Below, in pieces: positions 8,445-18,709 of a DNA stretch of 64,000 nt. The stretch comes from Mycteria americana (Eukaryota; Chordata; Aves; Ciconiiformes; Ciconiidae): assembly GCF_035582795.1 (NCBI RefSeq), contig NC_134370.1, forward strand, positions 28,259,501 through 28,323,500, written 5' to 3'. The notes beneath the pieces were generated by a model. It made no database searches. It saw only the letters and a list, made by a program, of their open reading frames with translations, and was not told the origin of the DNA. Every line of letters starts with the position of its first letter. The first letter of the stretch is position 1. The translations under genes were made by a program, and so were the position numbers.

Positions 8445-11400
8445 AGCCCTATGCTAGGATGTACAGCTAAAACCTGTTACTGGTGGGAACCTGTTCAGGT
8501 CGTGATACTGGGGTAGTAATGTGGCACGGTGGCAGAACTCTAACTCAAAAGTATTACCAGCACCAGCAGAAAAGTTTCACGGAGGAATACAGCAAAACTA
8601 AACACCGCTGACTGTCTGTGGGAGAATAAGGATCCTTCTAACAAACATAGTTGGTCTCGGATTCAAACCTCCACTTCCTTCTCTCGACTGGGGGAAATGT
8701 ACTATGGCATCAATCTTCTCTTGGCGGGGCCTGGTGCAGGTCTGTGAATGCCAGAAGACTCGCTCTGACCTTTTTCTGTTCAAGTTGAGGATGTTGAAAC
8801 ACCAGCCATCAAACAAAAGACACATTGAAAGCAAGATCTGCAATGGAGCACGTGTGACTTTGAGGCTAGTTGAGTGCATTTGGTGACTGTTTTCCTCGGA
8901 GTTTGGGGTGGGGGGGAGGAGAAAGAAAAGGCTGCTTATTTTTAAAATGACGCTGTGGAAAACATGACTTGAAATCCTCTAAATATCCCACAGTCAAGGT
9001 CCTTTCTTCTTTTTATCTTTACTTTTTAAATGTCTTCTTAAAATGTCTTGATTTCTACTTTTTTTCCATGTGTGTCTATAATTGCCAAATTACAAGAAGA
9101 CTCTCTTTTCTCCATGGGTGTGAGGAGGACCAAGAATTTTGCAGCATCTCCCACATTAAAAAAAAAAAAAAAGCTTTTTTAAAAAAGGTGTCTTTAGGAT
9201 TATGTTTTAAAGCAATGAAAAATTTCCTGGGATTTAATTGACAGATTGTGATTTTATCTACTCAAGATAACAGTACTTCAGAAGCTGGCTGATGTAAAGA
9301 TTATTCTGTAAATTTAAATTTACTTTGGGCTTTCAGAATTTAAAAAGAACGCCCTCAGGACCAGTCGATATAGGTATCTAACCTGCCAATGACACTCATG
9401 TCGACATGGACAGATGCTTTTATTGTTTACATTGTTTACGGTCCACAGTACCTTAAATAAACGTTGATCATGATTAGAAACAATAATTGAGTCTGTGGCA
9501 AAAGATCAATGAAAACTTTGTTTCAGGAAAGAAGTGAGTTGCTGTGTATATATACAGAGAGTGTTTTGTGCTGTCTGAGATGAAATAAAACTGCAATCTT
9601 AATGCGGCATACAATTCTGTTTTTAGAATATTTTAAGAAACCCACAAAAGATAATAGATCAGTTTCTGCATCATCTGAAAGATTTGTCCTGATGAGTAGC
9701 GGTTATGAGGGGTGGAAAGGAGAGGAGGCTTTGTAGCACGTTTCCATTCATAACTTTTCTTGGGAGTTGCTTGCCCTTTACCCCAAATCTCTTCCACTTT
9801 TATAGGCTCCAAAGGTTTTGTGTCGACAAAAACCAAAACCAAACAACAAACCCTCACGGATGGCAGTTACATTGCTGATACTATAGTTGGAGACAATGTT
9901 GGCTGGTTTTTAGCAACTTGATGTGTGTACTAGCAGCCTGGAAAGCCTGGTTTCTCTCCTGAAAAGGAAGAAAAATAGATCCCAGAAAGGAAACAAAGCT
10001 GGAATTCCTTTTGCCTTCCACAATGTTGTTGATAGGCTTCGGGACAACAGGGATCCAGCCTTTTTCCAGTCGCAGAGAAGATAATGTGACTATGAGAAAT
10101 GGATGTAGTGGCTGGCCAAGAGCTCCTGGTGCTTGCCGTGCTGCCGTAACAACGTGGGTGATCAAATGCTGCGGAGGGAGTGAGCTGGGATTGTTACGGC
10201 TTTACCTGGGAAGCCTGTTTCTCATAAATAAGTAGCACTGCAGTTAATGCCTGTGGTAACAAATTTGACCACTATGCAATTGGCTGATTTGTTCACTCCT
10301 AGTTAGACCAATTTTTGTGAAATCCTATCCTGTATTACAGCAAAGCGGCAAGAATACTGCTGAAGAGTTTAGAGTTGGTTTACTCTTGTTCTTGTCGACT
10401 GCCTGTTGTGGGACGAGGAACAAAAGCTCTCTTTATCCATTTAGGTGTGTTTTATGGGAAAGCATAGTGAACAGTGCATCAATACAGACCACCACAGATG
10501 GGCACTGATATACCTCCTGCTCAGATATTGTATGTTTTCCTTTCACTGAATTTAAGTGTATGTAAGCTTTCCTTCTTGATGATAAGTTGAGGCCGTCAGT
10601 GGTATTAGAAATCATTTCTGCTTTAAAATGGTGTCTTTGGCTTAAAAACAAAAGATTTGTAAATTGAAATGTTGCTTTGTCATATTGATCCTCCCCCCCC
10701 CCCCCTTCTTCTTCTAAAAGCAAAAACTTCTTACGTAGCAATTTTCTATTTCTTTGTTTCCTTTGCGTTTCATATGATTATTAGCATTCAGCTTGGTTAA
10801 TGTTAGAATATTTTAAAGGTGATATAGACTGCAAGAGAAATGTTGAGGCAATGGGTTGTAATGGATCTCCACAGCTCGACTGTTGGAGGCAGTAGCGTAT
10901 TATGAGAGTAGGAGATGGTCTTACACTTGTTATGTGTTATTTTTGGTTCTAATAGGTTAAGATACACTGAAGTTTACATTGCCTGCAAGGGTGAGGTTTG
11001 CTGGCTTCAGTACAGTGCCTCTACCCTTCCCTTTATGGAGCAGGGCAAATTTGTATGGGTATTACGTATCTAGTAAAAAAAAAAAAAAAAAGTTGTTCTG
11101 GGGCAGACAAAATCACTTTCCATCTAATTTCTCCTGGAAGTGTCAACAGAAATTAAGTTACTCCACAGGGGATGACTCATTCTTAAAAGAACCTGCCCTT
11201 TTGAAGGCCCACATAGGTGATCATTTGATCTAGGCCACCTATAGTTTCCTTCAGTTGCTTATACTTTTTAGACCTGTGGCAGAGGATAGAAGTAGTAATT
11301 TGTACTCCTGTATTGAATCCTGGAACAGCCAAACACAATCCCTTCCAGTGGGGAAGGGGTGATGGTTGATGCTTTTTAAAATAAGGTTTAGGATCTAATG

Positions 11401-11896
11401 AAATATCTAAGCTCGAAAAAAGACTTCTGTCCTTTCCACAGATAATTAAATAAATCGAGCTGTTTTGTATTTTGCCTAGTGTATTAATATTGAGGTAGTC
11501 ACATGCAAGCTATCATGTTAACATTCCATTAAGATAAATGTGGGAAGCATATCCCTTGGTTGGTAATCCAGCATTTCTTTCGACTCTGCAGAGCAGCTTT
11601 GAATTGATTCCCAAAGTGAAGCAAGAAGGCTGTTGGCTCAACACGGGGGGGAGGGAGGAAAAGAAATTGCTCAAAACCCATTAGTAGGCATGACGCTACA
11701 AACCTGTGGAAATGTCATAAAACTGTGGGTTTGGATTGCCTCTACTGCTCATTGTTTGTCTTCATAGGGAGTTTATTTGATTTTTTTAATTTTTTTTTTT
11801 TATTTTGTTTTTCCTGACTTAATATTTATAAGTCAGTGGATGGTGGAGAGCTGATTTATAAAACTGATGTCCTGATGCTAAGACATCCTTCTTCAG

Positions 11897-11941
11897 TCCT
11901 GTGAAACCTACCCAGGTGGTCCTCTGGTAGGTTTCACAGGA
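11897..11941. repeat. Perfect 16-bp inverted repeat with 13-base loop
   Basis: The arm TCCTGTGAAACCTACC (11897-11912) is exactly complementary to 11926-11941. The loop is 11913-11925. Pairing does not extend beyond the arms, so the hairpin is too short for a typical pre-microRNA. Confidence 0.9.
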
Positions 11942-12648
11942 TCCATAGGCAGTGGTGGTGTCCTCTCCCTGTAGAGCCATATTCCAGTTTCTTGGTAGTC
12001 AGTATTGGCTGCGAGCACAGAGGGACTGTGGTTGCTGTAAGCCTTTTTTTTGCCAGAGAAAAGCAGCACCGCTGTGGGTCTGACTTCAGAAAGGGGAACA
12101 ACTCTAACCTATAGATAATAACGTACATGTCATCAAAGCTAGCATGAGAATGAAAGCCACAGACTTTGTGCATCTGATAGTGTCATGTAAAAGCAGTATG
12201 GGATTTTTTGTTGTCTTTATTTGGTCGTCTTCACATCTTTCTTGTTCTGATGTTCTCAACTCTTTTTGTCTGGTAACTGGTAAATCAGAAGGGTTTATTT
12301 ATTGGGGCTGCAGTGACATAGATATGACAGAATAGTAGGGGCTTCAATTGGCCATTTAGTAGCAAAAACAGTTCCCTTGATGAATATCTGCTTGTTTCGT
12401 GGCTGTATTCCTGATTCCTTTGAGAACAGCAGAGCCTTTTAGGCTGCCCTGAAATACACACCTCCTGCATCTCCATCAGTAAATTCTGAAGTGCAGGTTT
12501 CTCGTCCTCTCTTGGTTTTGAACACCCATCCCAAAACCAGATGAACTGATCAAATATGGGCTTAATGTGTAACTAAGGGCATCGTGGGATGGGGGAGCAG
12601 TGCATGGCAGTGCTGAGGCTGACTTACTGCTGGGCACCTGGAGCGTGA

Positions 12649-12653
12649 GAGGG
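12649..12653. repeat. Target-site duplication, left copy
   Basis: GAGGG directly abuts the TG terminus of the LTR and is repeated at 13774-13778 directly after its CA terminus. It is the host target sequence duplicated on integration. Confidence 0.8.
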
Positions 12654-12837
12654 TGTGGTGGGCTGACCCTGGCTGGACACCAGGTGCCCACCAAAGCTGC
12701 TCTGTCACTCCCCTCTTCAGCTGGATGGGGAGAGAGAATATAACAGAAGCCTCGTGGGTTGAGATAAGGACAGGGAGAGATCACTCACCAATTACCGTCA
12801 CTGGCAAAACAGACTCGACTTGGAGAAATTAATTTAA

Positions 12838-12843
12838 TTTATT
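12838..12843 (-). terminator. LTR polyadenylation signal
   Basis: TTTATT on the + strand is AATAAA on the minus strand. It lies about 185 bases before the LTR's downstream (U5) end and downstream of its TATA-like box, as expected for an LTR polyadenylation signal. Confidence 0.5.
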
Positions 12844-13051
12844 ACCAATCAAATCAGAGTAGGGTAATAAGAAATAAAACCTGAATCTTAAAACACCTTC
12901 CCCCCACCCCTCCCTTCTTCCTGGGCTCAATTTCACTCCCGATTTTCTCTCCATCCTTGTCCCCAGCAGCGCAGAGGTACGGGGAATGGGGGTTGTGGTC
13001 GGTTCATCACATGTTGTCTCTGCCGCTCTTTCCTGCTCAGGGGAGGACTCC

Positions 13052-13543
13052 TCACACTCTTCCCCAGCTCCAGCATGGGGTCCCTCCATGAACTTCTCCA
13101 ACGTGAGTCCTTCCTATGGGCTGCAGTTCTTCACAAACTGCTCCAGTGTGGATCCCTTCCACGGGGTGCAGTCTTTCAGGAACAGACTGCTCCAGTGAGG
13201 GTCCCCCAAGGGGTCTCAAGTCCTGCCAGCAAACCTGCTCCAGCGTGGGCTCCTCTCTCCACAGGACCACAGGTCCTACCAGGAGCCTGCTCCAGTGCGG
13301 GCTTCCCACAGGGTCACAGCCTCCTTTGGGTGCATCCACCTGCTCTGGCGTGGGGCCCTCCATGGGTTGCAGGTGGATATCTGCTCCACCGTGGATCTCC
13401 ATGGGCTGCAGGGTGACAGCCTGCCTCACCATGGTCTTCACCACGGGCTGCAGGGGAGTCTCTGCTCCGGTGCCTGGAGCACCTCCTCCCTCTCCTTCAC
13501 TGACCTCGGTGTCTGCAGAGTTGTTCCTCTTGCATATTCTCAC
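13052..13543 (-). other. LTR-internal open frame with ~16-residue repeats
   Basis: A minus-strand ATG at 13543 opens a 163-codon frame about 45 bases downstream of the TATA-like box at 13587-13593. The first third is acidic and Gly-rich. Afterwards a motif of the form L-(Q/R/H)-P-(M/L/V/I)-(E/G), usually followed by Gly and then a T/S..EQV-type segment, recurs every 14-18 residues. It matches no retroviral Gag, protease, polymerase or envelope domain. The periodicity mirrors DNA repeats of about 48-53 bp in the same place, so it may be a passive translation of a minisatellite. No stop interrupts it in this copy, but indels between repeat units show the DNA repeat does not always keep frame. 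Function unknown; I do not claim that it is a gene. Confidence 0.3.
13064..13472. repeat. Degenerate 41-53 bp repeats inside the LTR
   Basis: On the + strand a unit beginning CTGCTCCAGYGTGGG, usually followed by a TCC..CCACGGG..GCAG segment, recurs with starts near 13138, 13187, 13235, 13287, 13340, 13381 and 13462. Spacings are about 49, 48, 52, 53, 41 and 81. Units are imperfect, which suggests an old tandem array that diverged inside the LTR family and not a recent expansion here. Confidence 0.75.
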
Positions 13544-13586
13544 TCTCCAGCTGCAATTGCACAGTTTTGGTGTTTTTCCCGCCTTC

Positions 13587-13593
13587 TTAAATA
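13587..13593 (-). promoter_or_regulatory. LTR TATA-like box
   Basis: TTAAATA on the + strand reads TATTTAA on the minus strand, about 180 bases inside the U3 end of the LTR. A CCAAT box (ATTGG on the + strand, 13673-13677) lies about 80 bases upstream of it. The spacing suits an LTR core promoter. Confidence 0.45.
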
Positions 13594-13773
13594 CATTATC
13601 ACAGAGGTGCTACCACCGTTGCTGATGGGCTCGACCTTGGCCAGTGGCGGGGCTGTCTTGGAGCTGGCTGGCATTGGCTCTATCGGACATAGGGGAAGCT
13701 TCTAGCAGCTTCTCACAGAAGCCACCCCTGTAGGCCCCCGGCTACCAAAACCTTGCCATACAAACCCAATACA

Positions 13774-13778
13774 GAGGG
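13774..13778. repeat. Target-site duplication, right copy
   Basis: GAGGG immediately follows the CA end of the LTR and matches 12649-12653. Confidence 0.8.
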
Positions 13779-14541
13779 TTTGAAATTGGAGTTCCCTGGA
13801 AATTGCCTGGTCTCACACTGATGCTGAGAAGGGGGGGTTTCCCTAGTCTGATCATGACTTCTACCTCGTCAAAGGCAGAAATTGTCTTAAACTTGTAAGG
13901 TGTTTTTACAACTCTTCCTTAGTGTATCACTGAAGCTCAGACCCTTCCCCTATGCTGTAATCTTGGGCATGGCTGTTGCCCAGCACTTACCTGGTAGATG
14001 GGCATCCTCCAGCTCAAAGGTTACCATCTGCTTTTGGCTATTTTAGAGGTGTGATAGTGTGACGGGGGGGAAAAAACCCACCACAAAAGAGCTGAGTGAC
14101 AGTGAGGAAAGGCTTGTGTCTTCGGTTGCAGGACCCCCACCCCTTCAACTACAGCCGCTTTCTCAAGGAGGCAAGAGAAACTCGGCAACTCGCTGTCCTG
14201 CTGCCCTCGTGCCCGGTTTGAGTAGTACTTCTGTTCACGCAGCCAGAAGGTGGGATGCCCTCGTAGATGGTTTGAAAATAAGAAATACCTTACATGTCAT
14301 TGCTTTAACATAAACCTTAGTCTTTCTTAGCATTGCACATCTCTAAGATTTTGGCTATTGTAAATGACAAAAACCCCTTATAAACAGGAAAATTTTCTTA
14401 GAGAATGTTTTTGCTTAAAATACATCGCAAAAATGCAAGTTCCTGCAGCTAGAGTAGTTTGACAACAAGCACTGTCACTTTTTCATTTTAAAACTATAAT
14501 GTATTCATAGGTAAATGGAAGACCCATTGGGTGACCTCCCT

Positions 14542-14542
14542 C

Positions 14543-14573
<31 letters not shown>

Positions 14574-14574
14574 A
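14542..14574 (+). repeat. C22 followed by A11
   Basis: Twenty-two C (14542-14563) run directly into eleven A (14564-14574). This is a compound homopolymer junction, probably of slippage origin. Confidence 0.9.
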
Positions 14575-16699
14575 GGCAGGAGAAAAGCTTTAAAAAGCAT
14601 TTTTAGAGACTTTGTTGACATTGAATTCTCGGAAGAGCAGTTTGTTTATATATCTATCTATATACGAAAGAGAGAAGGGTTTATTATCCCGCAGGTTTGC
14701 AGGGGGGAAGAAGAATGATGTGGTTGGCAGGCAGTCTACCCAATCTCTTGGTGTCCTTCTTGTAAATTCTGTGTTTGCTTAATGCTCTTATAACCCTTTT
14801 CCTGGCAGTGGGATCACAGAAGTTAACTTGTTTACAGCTGGTATACAGCTTATGTTGGCCTCCCTTACAGCAACCCAATGCTTCCCCCAAGCCTTTTCGA
14901 AGAAAGCTTTTCTTCCCTCTTCCACTTAGCACAGGTTGATGCACTTTACATTTGATTAAACAATTTTTTTTTTTAAAGACTGGAATGCGTGCTCTAAAAA
15001 GACTCCAGGCCAGTGAACTGTCATCCTGCAAATGCTCTTGGGATCCTGACTATCTGCATGTTCAGTTTGCTGTGCTTTGGGTGCTTTACAAAACCATGAA
15101 GTCCTACCTTGCTACTGAGATATGGGTACTCTGTCTATTTCACAGGAAATCGAGACACTGAGTTGCAGTAGGCACATATGTGCAAACGTGGGTAGCAATT
15201 CTGTGACTGAAAGCGCAAACTCAACGTGTGTTGTATTAGCAAGGCTGTTTCTCTACATACTAGTGTTCAACTTCATCCCATTCACAAGCCCCTTCTTTCT
15301 TGCTTCTGAGAGATCTATTCTGATACATCTCACCTGGTGAGACTTAAAGCAGCTATCGGTCCTTCTTCAAGAAATTTGTTTCATGAACTATACTTCAGTC
15401 TTTTCCTGTCCTCCTCTCAAGTATGAGATTTCTCCCAAAATTTACATCACTTTTAAAAAGTATTGGGTTGCAGTCCAGCTGGAGTTTGATACCATTAGAC
15501 ATGGGAGCCTACTAGCTTTCCAACTGAATGCATAGCTTTGGCTTTTGGCACTGTAAAACTCTGACATCTCGCACATTAAAATCGTAACAGTATTATGTAA
15601 GGAGAAGTTATTTTGGGTCACTAGTGGAGCCTTCTAAGACTTGGTTAAAGCAGCCTTGCGAGTTAAAACATTTGCGCTCACGTTCTCTTCCCGTAGCTTT
15701 TTGAGGGTGTAAGGGTGCGGGTGGCGCGTCCTTTCCCAACGGTCTGCCCTTGACTTTGCTCAGGCTGTCGCTCTGGCTCTGAACCTTCTTTTGCCGCAGC
15801 AATTCATGCTGCTGCGGGCACCCCTTCTTGGGGGGGAAGGCTCAGCCTTGCTCAGCGCTGGCTTTTGCTGACCTTGCTGCTTTGGGGTGGGACTGGCAGG
15901 AGAAGCTGGGGGGCTCTGTGAGCCAGCTGCTCTGGGCTCTGCGGCAGCGGGGGGACAGGAGTTGCGTGGGCAGATGGATACCCGGAATGGCTTCAAAACC
16001 CAGATAAACAAATCCCACCTCTGCAGCGGGCACCCGCTTGTTTATGTGTGACTTGGGAGTCACTGTTTCCGTTAGCCTTGTTATTCTTTACTGAAGGACG
16101 AGTAAAACTATGATAGCAGCTGTTGGTGACCAGCAAGACACAGAGTGCAGAAGAAATCCGGGGGAACCTTTGAAATGTTTGTTAATAACAAATACTTAAT
16201 CCTGGTGTTTTACATGTGAAAAATGCCATACTTGGACTTTTCTGAGTGGTATAAGCGGTTACCATCAAGACCAAAACTTGCGTGCCAAGTGATCCTCGGG
16301 TATGAATTAAAAATAAAGGGAAGGCCATTCAGACCTTGTTTATACGTTAGTAGAAATCAGCAACAGGACACAAGATAAATATTTCAAAACATTCACGTGA
16401 AATTGCCATGTCCTCCAACGTCTGTGCGGCAGGGAGCGCAGAGGAGCGGCAGGGAGAGAGAGGGGCGTAGACCCGGTGGTGCACGGCGCTGCACAGGCTT
16501 GGGCGAAGCTGTGGTTCTTCCTGCAAAGGCTTTGCAAAGGACGGTGCTGCGGATGGTTAGCAGTTCAGACCCGTTTTGATTAAAACAGGTCCTGAAAATA
16601 TTTGCAATCATTTTTATTCTACCCTTGCTCATGGCAGGTTGTTCTTTGTAAAGTAACTGGTTGACAGGTGCCTGGGAGGTGTGGGGTCTGCAGGGGGTT

Positions 16700-16725
16700 G
16701 GAGGAGGAGGAGGAGGAGGAGGAGG
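16700..16725 (+). repeat. (GGA)n microsatellite
   Basis: About eight and a half perfect GGA units. Likely length-polymorphic. Confidence 0.95.
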
Positions 16726-18650
16726 CTGCTGGGGGGGTTCAGAACCTGGGTTTGAGGAATCGGTTGCAGGAAGCAGATGGGCACCTTAAATGCAGGACTG
16801 CGCTTGTCTTATCTTTAAGCAAAATATCAAGGTCGTTTTGTCTCTAAATAAATACAAAAAAAAGTGAATTTTAGGATTCATCTGTTGAAGTTTCTTTTGT
16901 TAACTAATTGCTATGTCGAGCATCCATTTTGAAGAGTTTGGCATGTTTCCTCTTAGCTAACCCAGAGCATAACTGCTCCCACTGAGCGGTGGTTAGTACG
17001 CTGGGTTTAGTGCACTGTTTTGTAACCTTTGGATATCTGGCTTCAGCGCTACGCTTGGCTGTGGTGGGTCCTCGCAAGCCCTATGTGACACTGGACTGGT
17101 ACACCTAATACAGCTCTCGTGTCTATTTGCCCTATATCTGGGAGCACTAGACATATGCAGGTAAACACATTAACGAGCTGAAATGCGGAGTAAAGTAGTT
17201 GATAGTCAGGCTGCTATTGTGCGGCACCCGGGCTCTGCCACGGTGACTAAGACGGCGTGATAGTTTCCTTATTGGCCACCATCTGTCTGCTCCTCGCTGG
17301 TGCCTCTTGGCTGGTGCTCGGCCTTCGGGAGCAGGGACCAGCACCGCCTCTGTGCAGCACTAGTGCAGGGAGTCTCGGATGATGCCTAGTAGGTTTCTGG
17401 TCACAGTTGCATGATAGTTGTGTCATTACGTTTGTTTAATAACTTAAAAAAAAAAAATTCTGAGACAGCGTTTTCACTGTATCCTAAAAGGTTTTGCATC
17501 CTAAATGCATGTATAAATTATTCAATGCATGAACTTTTTGCAAAACCTTTTGTGAAAGAAGGTCTTGTACCAGTGCCTATTTTTAGAGTATTAGTGCATT
17601 GAAAATTTCAACGAAACTTCTAATGTTTCTGGCAGTCTTATGCATCATATGATTTGAAATTCAGATTTAAAACCTCTGAATTTGGTCACCCCAAAAGAAA
17701 CAGCATGTCAGCGTAGAGTCTTAGTCCTTTGTCTGAAATTGCAGCTATGACCCTCAATGCCTTTATCTCGATAACAAGAAATGTACATAAAAAATTGTAA
17801 CGTAGCCAGCATCTTGTCCTAGCAATATCCCAGGCGTATTAAATCATAAAATGAGGAAACATAGTACATACCTCCTGTCATATGAAAAATATTTTTTTAA
17901 GTATATCTTTGCTCTATTCATGCTCCTCAGTGTTCATGAATTTATGCTTTCTTTTGCTGTAGAAACTGGTAGCCAACTTTACCTGATAAACTGTTTATAG
18001 AAGAAACAAAAGATTGGGGAGTCAAGTTCCCCTTTTCACTATTACACCTGACTTAAGGATGATTTGTAGGAAATGGAAGATGAATGCATATATGCTAACC
18101 TCTCTTAAAGATTGCCTGGCTTCCTTGTTTAATAAGGATAAAACCCCCAAAAGAAACACCGAGGAGGTAGGAATTCTCTGGCAGTAGATCTATTTGTGTT
18201 TTTAACGTAGATTATTTTTAGCCTGAGATACAAAAATACGTACTTTTGTATCCAAAGAGACTTTTGTTTCCATTTATTTTAAAACCCTGGATGGGAAACA
18301 AGATGTTAGACCTATTATAATGCAACCCAGTAATTAACATATGCTGGCCTGCCTCTGCCAAGGCTTTCCTATGAGTAATGCAAGTTGCACAAGTAGAGGA
18401 GTCGGGTTGTTTGTCAGTGAAGACCCATACGTGTACGCATGAGTGATCAGATCCTAAAGACCTCATCTGAGGATAGGATATGAATCTGTGTTTGAATCTA
18501 AGAGCAATTAAAGTTTAAATGTCCTCTCAGCTGTGTCAGATTTCGGAAAAAAAAAAAAGACAGCCGCCCCCCCGCCCCGTTGCTGGTAAAATATTCTCCT
18601 GACCCAGTGTTAAGAAAAATGAGATAAAGATTGATGGAAGAAGTTTCAAG

Positions 18651-18709
18651 TTTTTGTGTGTGGTGGTTGTGGGTTGTTTGTTTTGTTGTTGGTTTGTTTG
18701 TTTGTTTTT
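18651..18709 (+). repeat. T/G-rich low-complexity tract
   Basis: Almost only T and G, with GTTT units in the second half. Similar tracts recur at 22358-22435, 24565-24661, 27416-27503, 51184-51233 and 59040-59152. The complementary A/C kind occurs at 9828-9851, 33252-33297 and 45139-45182. Confidence 0.85.

Larger units (their letters stand above)
7380..12653. other. Presumed proximal intron 1, no exon seen
   Basis: After CpG content decays (about 7380-7860, including a CACGTG E-box at 7521-7526) the sequence is AT-leaning with no supported exon. It holds a G19 run at 8426-8444, an A/C-rich tract at 9828-9851, C13 at 10693-10705, an A run near 11076-11091, T-rich 11778-11806, and the hairpin at 11897-11941. 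The remainder shows nothing that I can name. Confidence 0.5.
12654..13773 (-). mobile_element. Solo LTR of an avian endogenous retrovirus
   Basis: A 1,120-bp element whose ends form the short inverted repeat typical of LTRs: + strand TGTGGTGGG at 12654 and CCCAATACA at 13773 (TGT..TGGG read from either end). It is flanked by a 5-bp direct repeat, GAGGG, at 12649-12653 and 13774-13778. Five-base duplications are usual for class III (ERVL-like) integrations, though one ambiguous base would allow six. The element reads on the minus strand: CCAAT at 13673-13677, a TATA-like TATTTAA at 13587-13593 and a polyadenylation signal AATAAA at 12838-12843, in that order. The family resembles a dispersed LTR I recall from many bird genomes; the exact Repbase name is not certain. 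No gag, pol or env sequence lies on either side, so it is a solo LTR left by recombination between two LTRs. Its middle carries degenerate repeats and an open frame, listed separately. Confidence 0.88.

Noticed and set aside
11897..11941. microRNA precursor
   Set aside because: The stem is only 16 bp and pairing does not extend; a typical precursor needs more than 22 bp.
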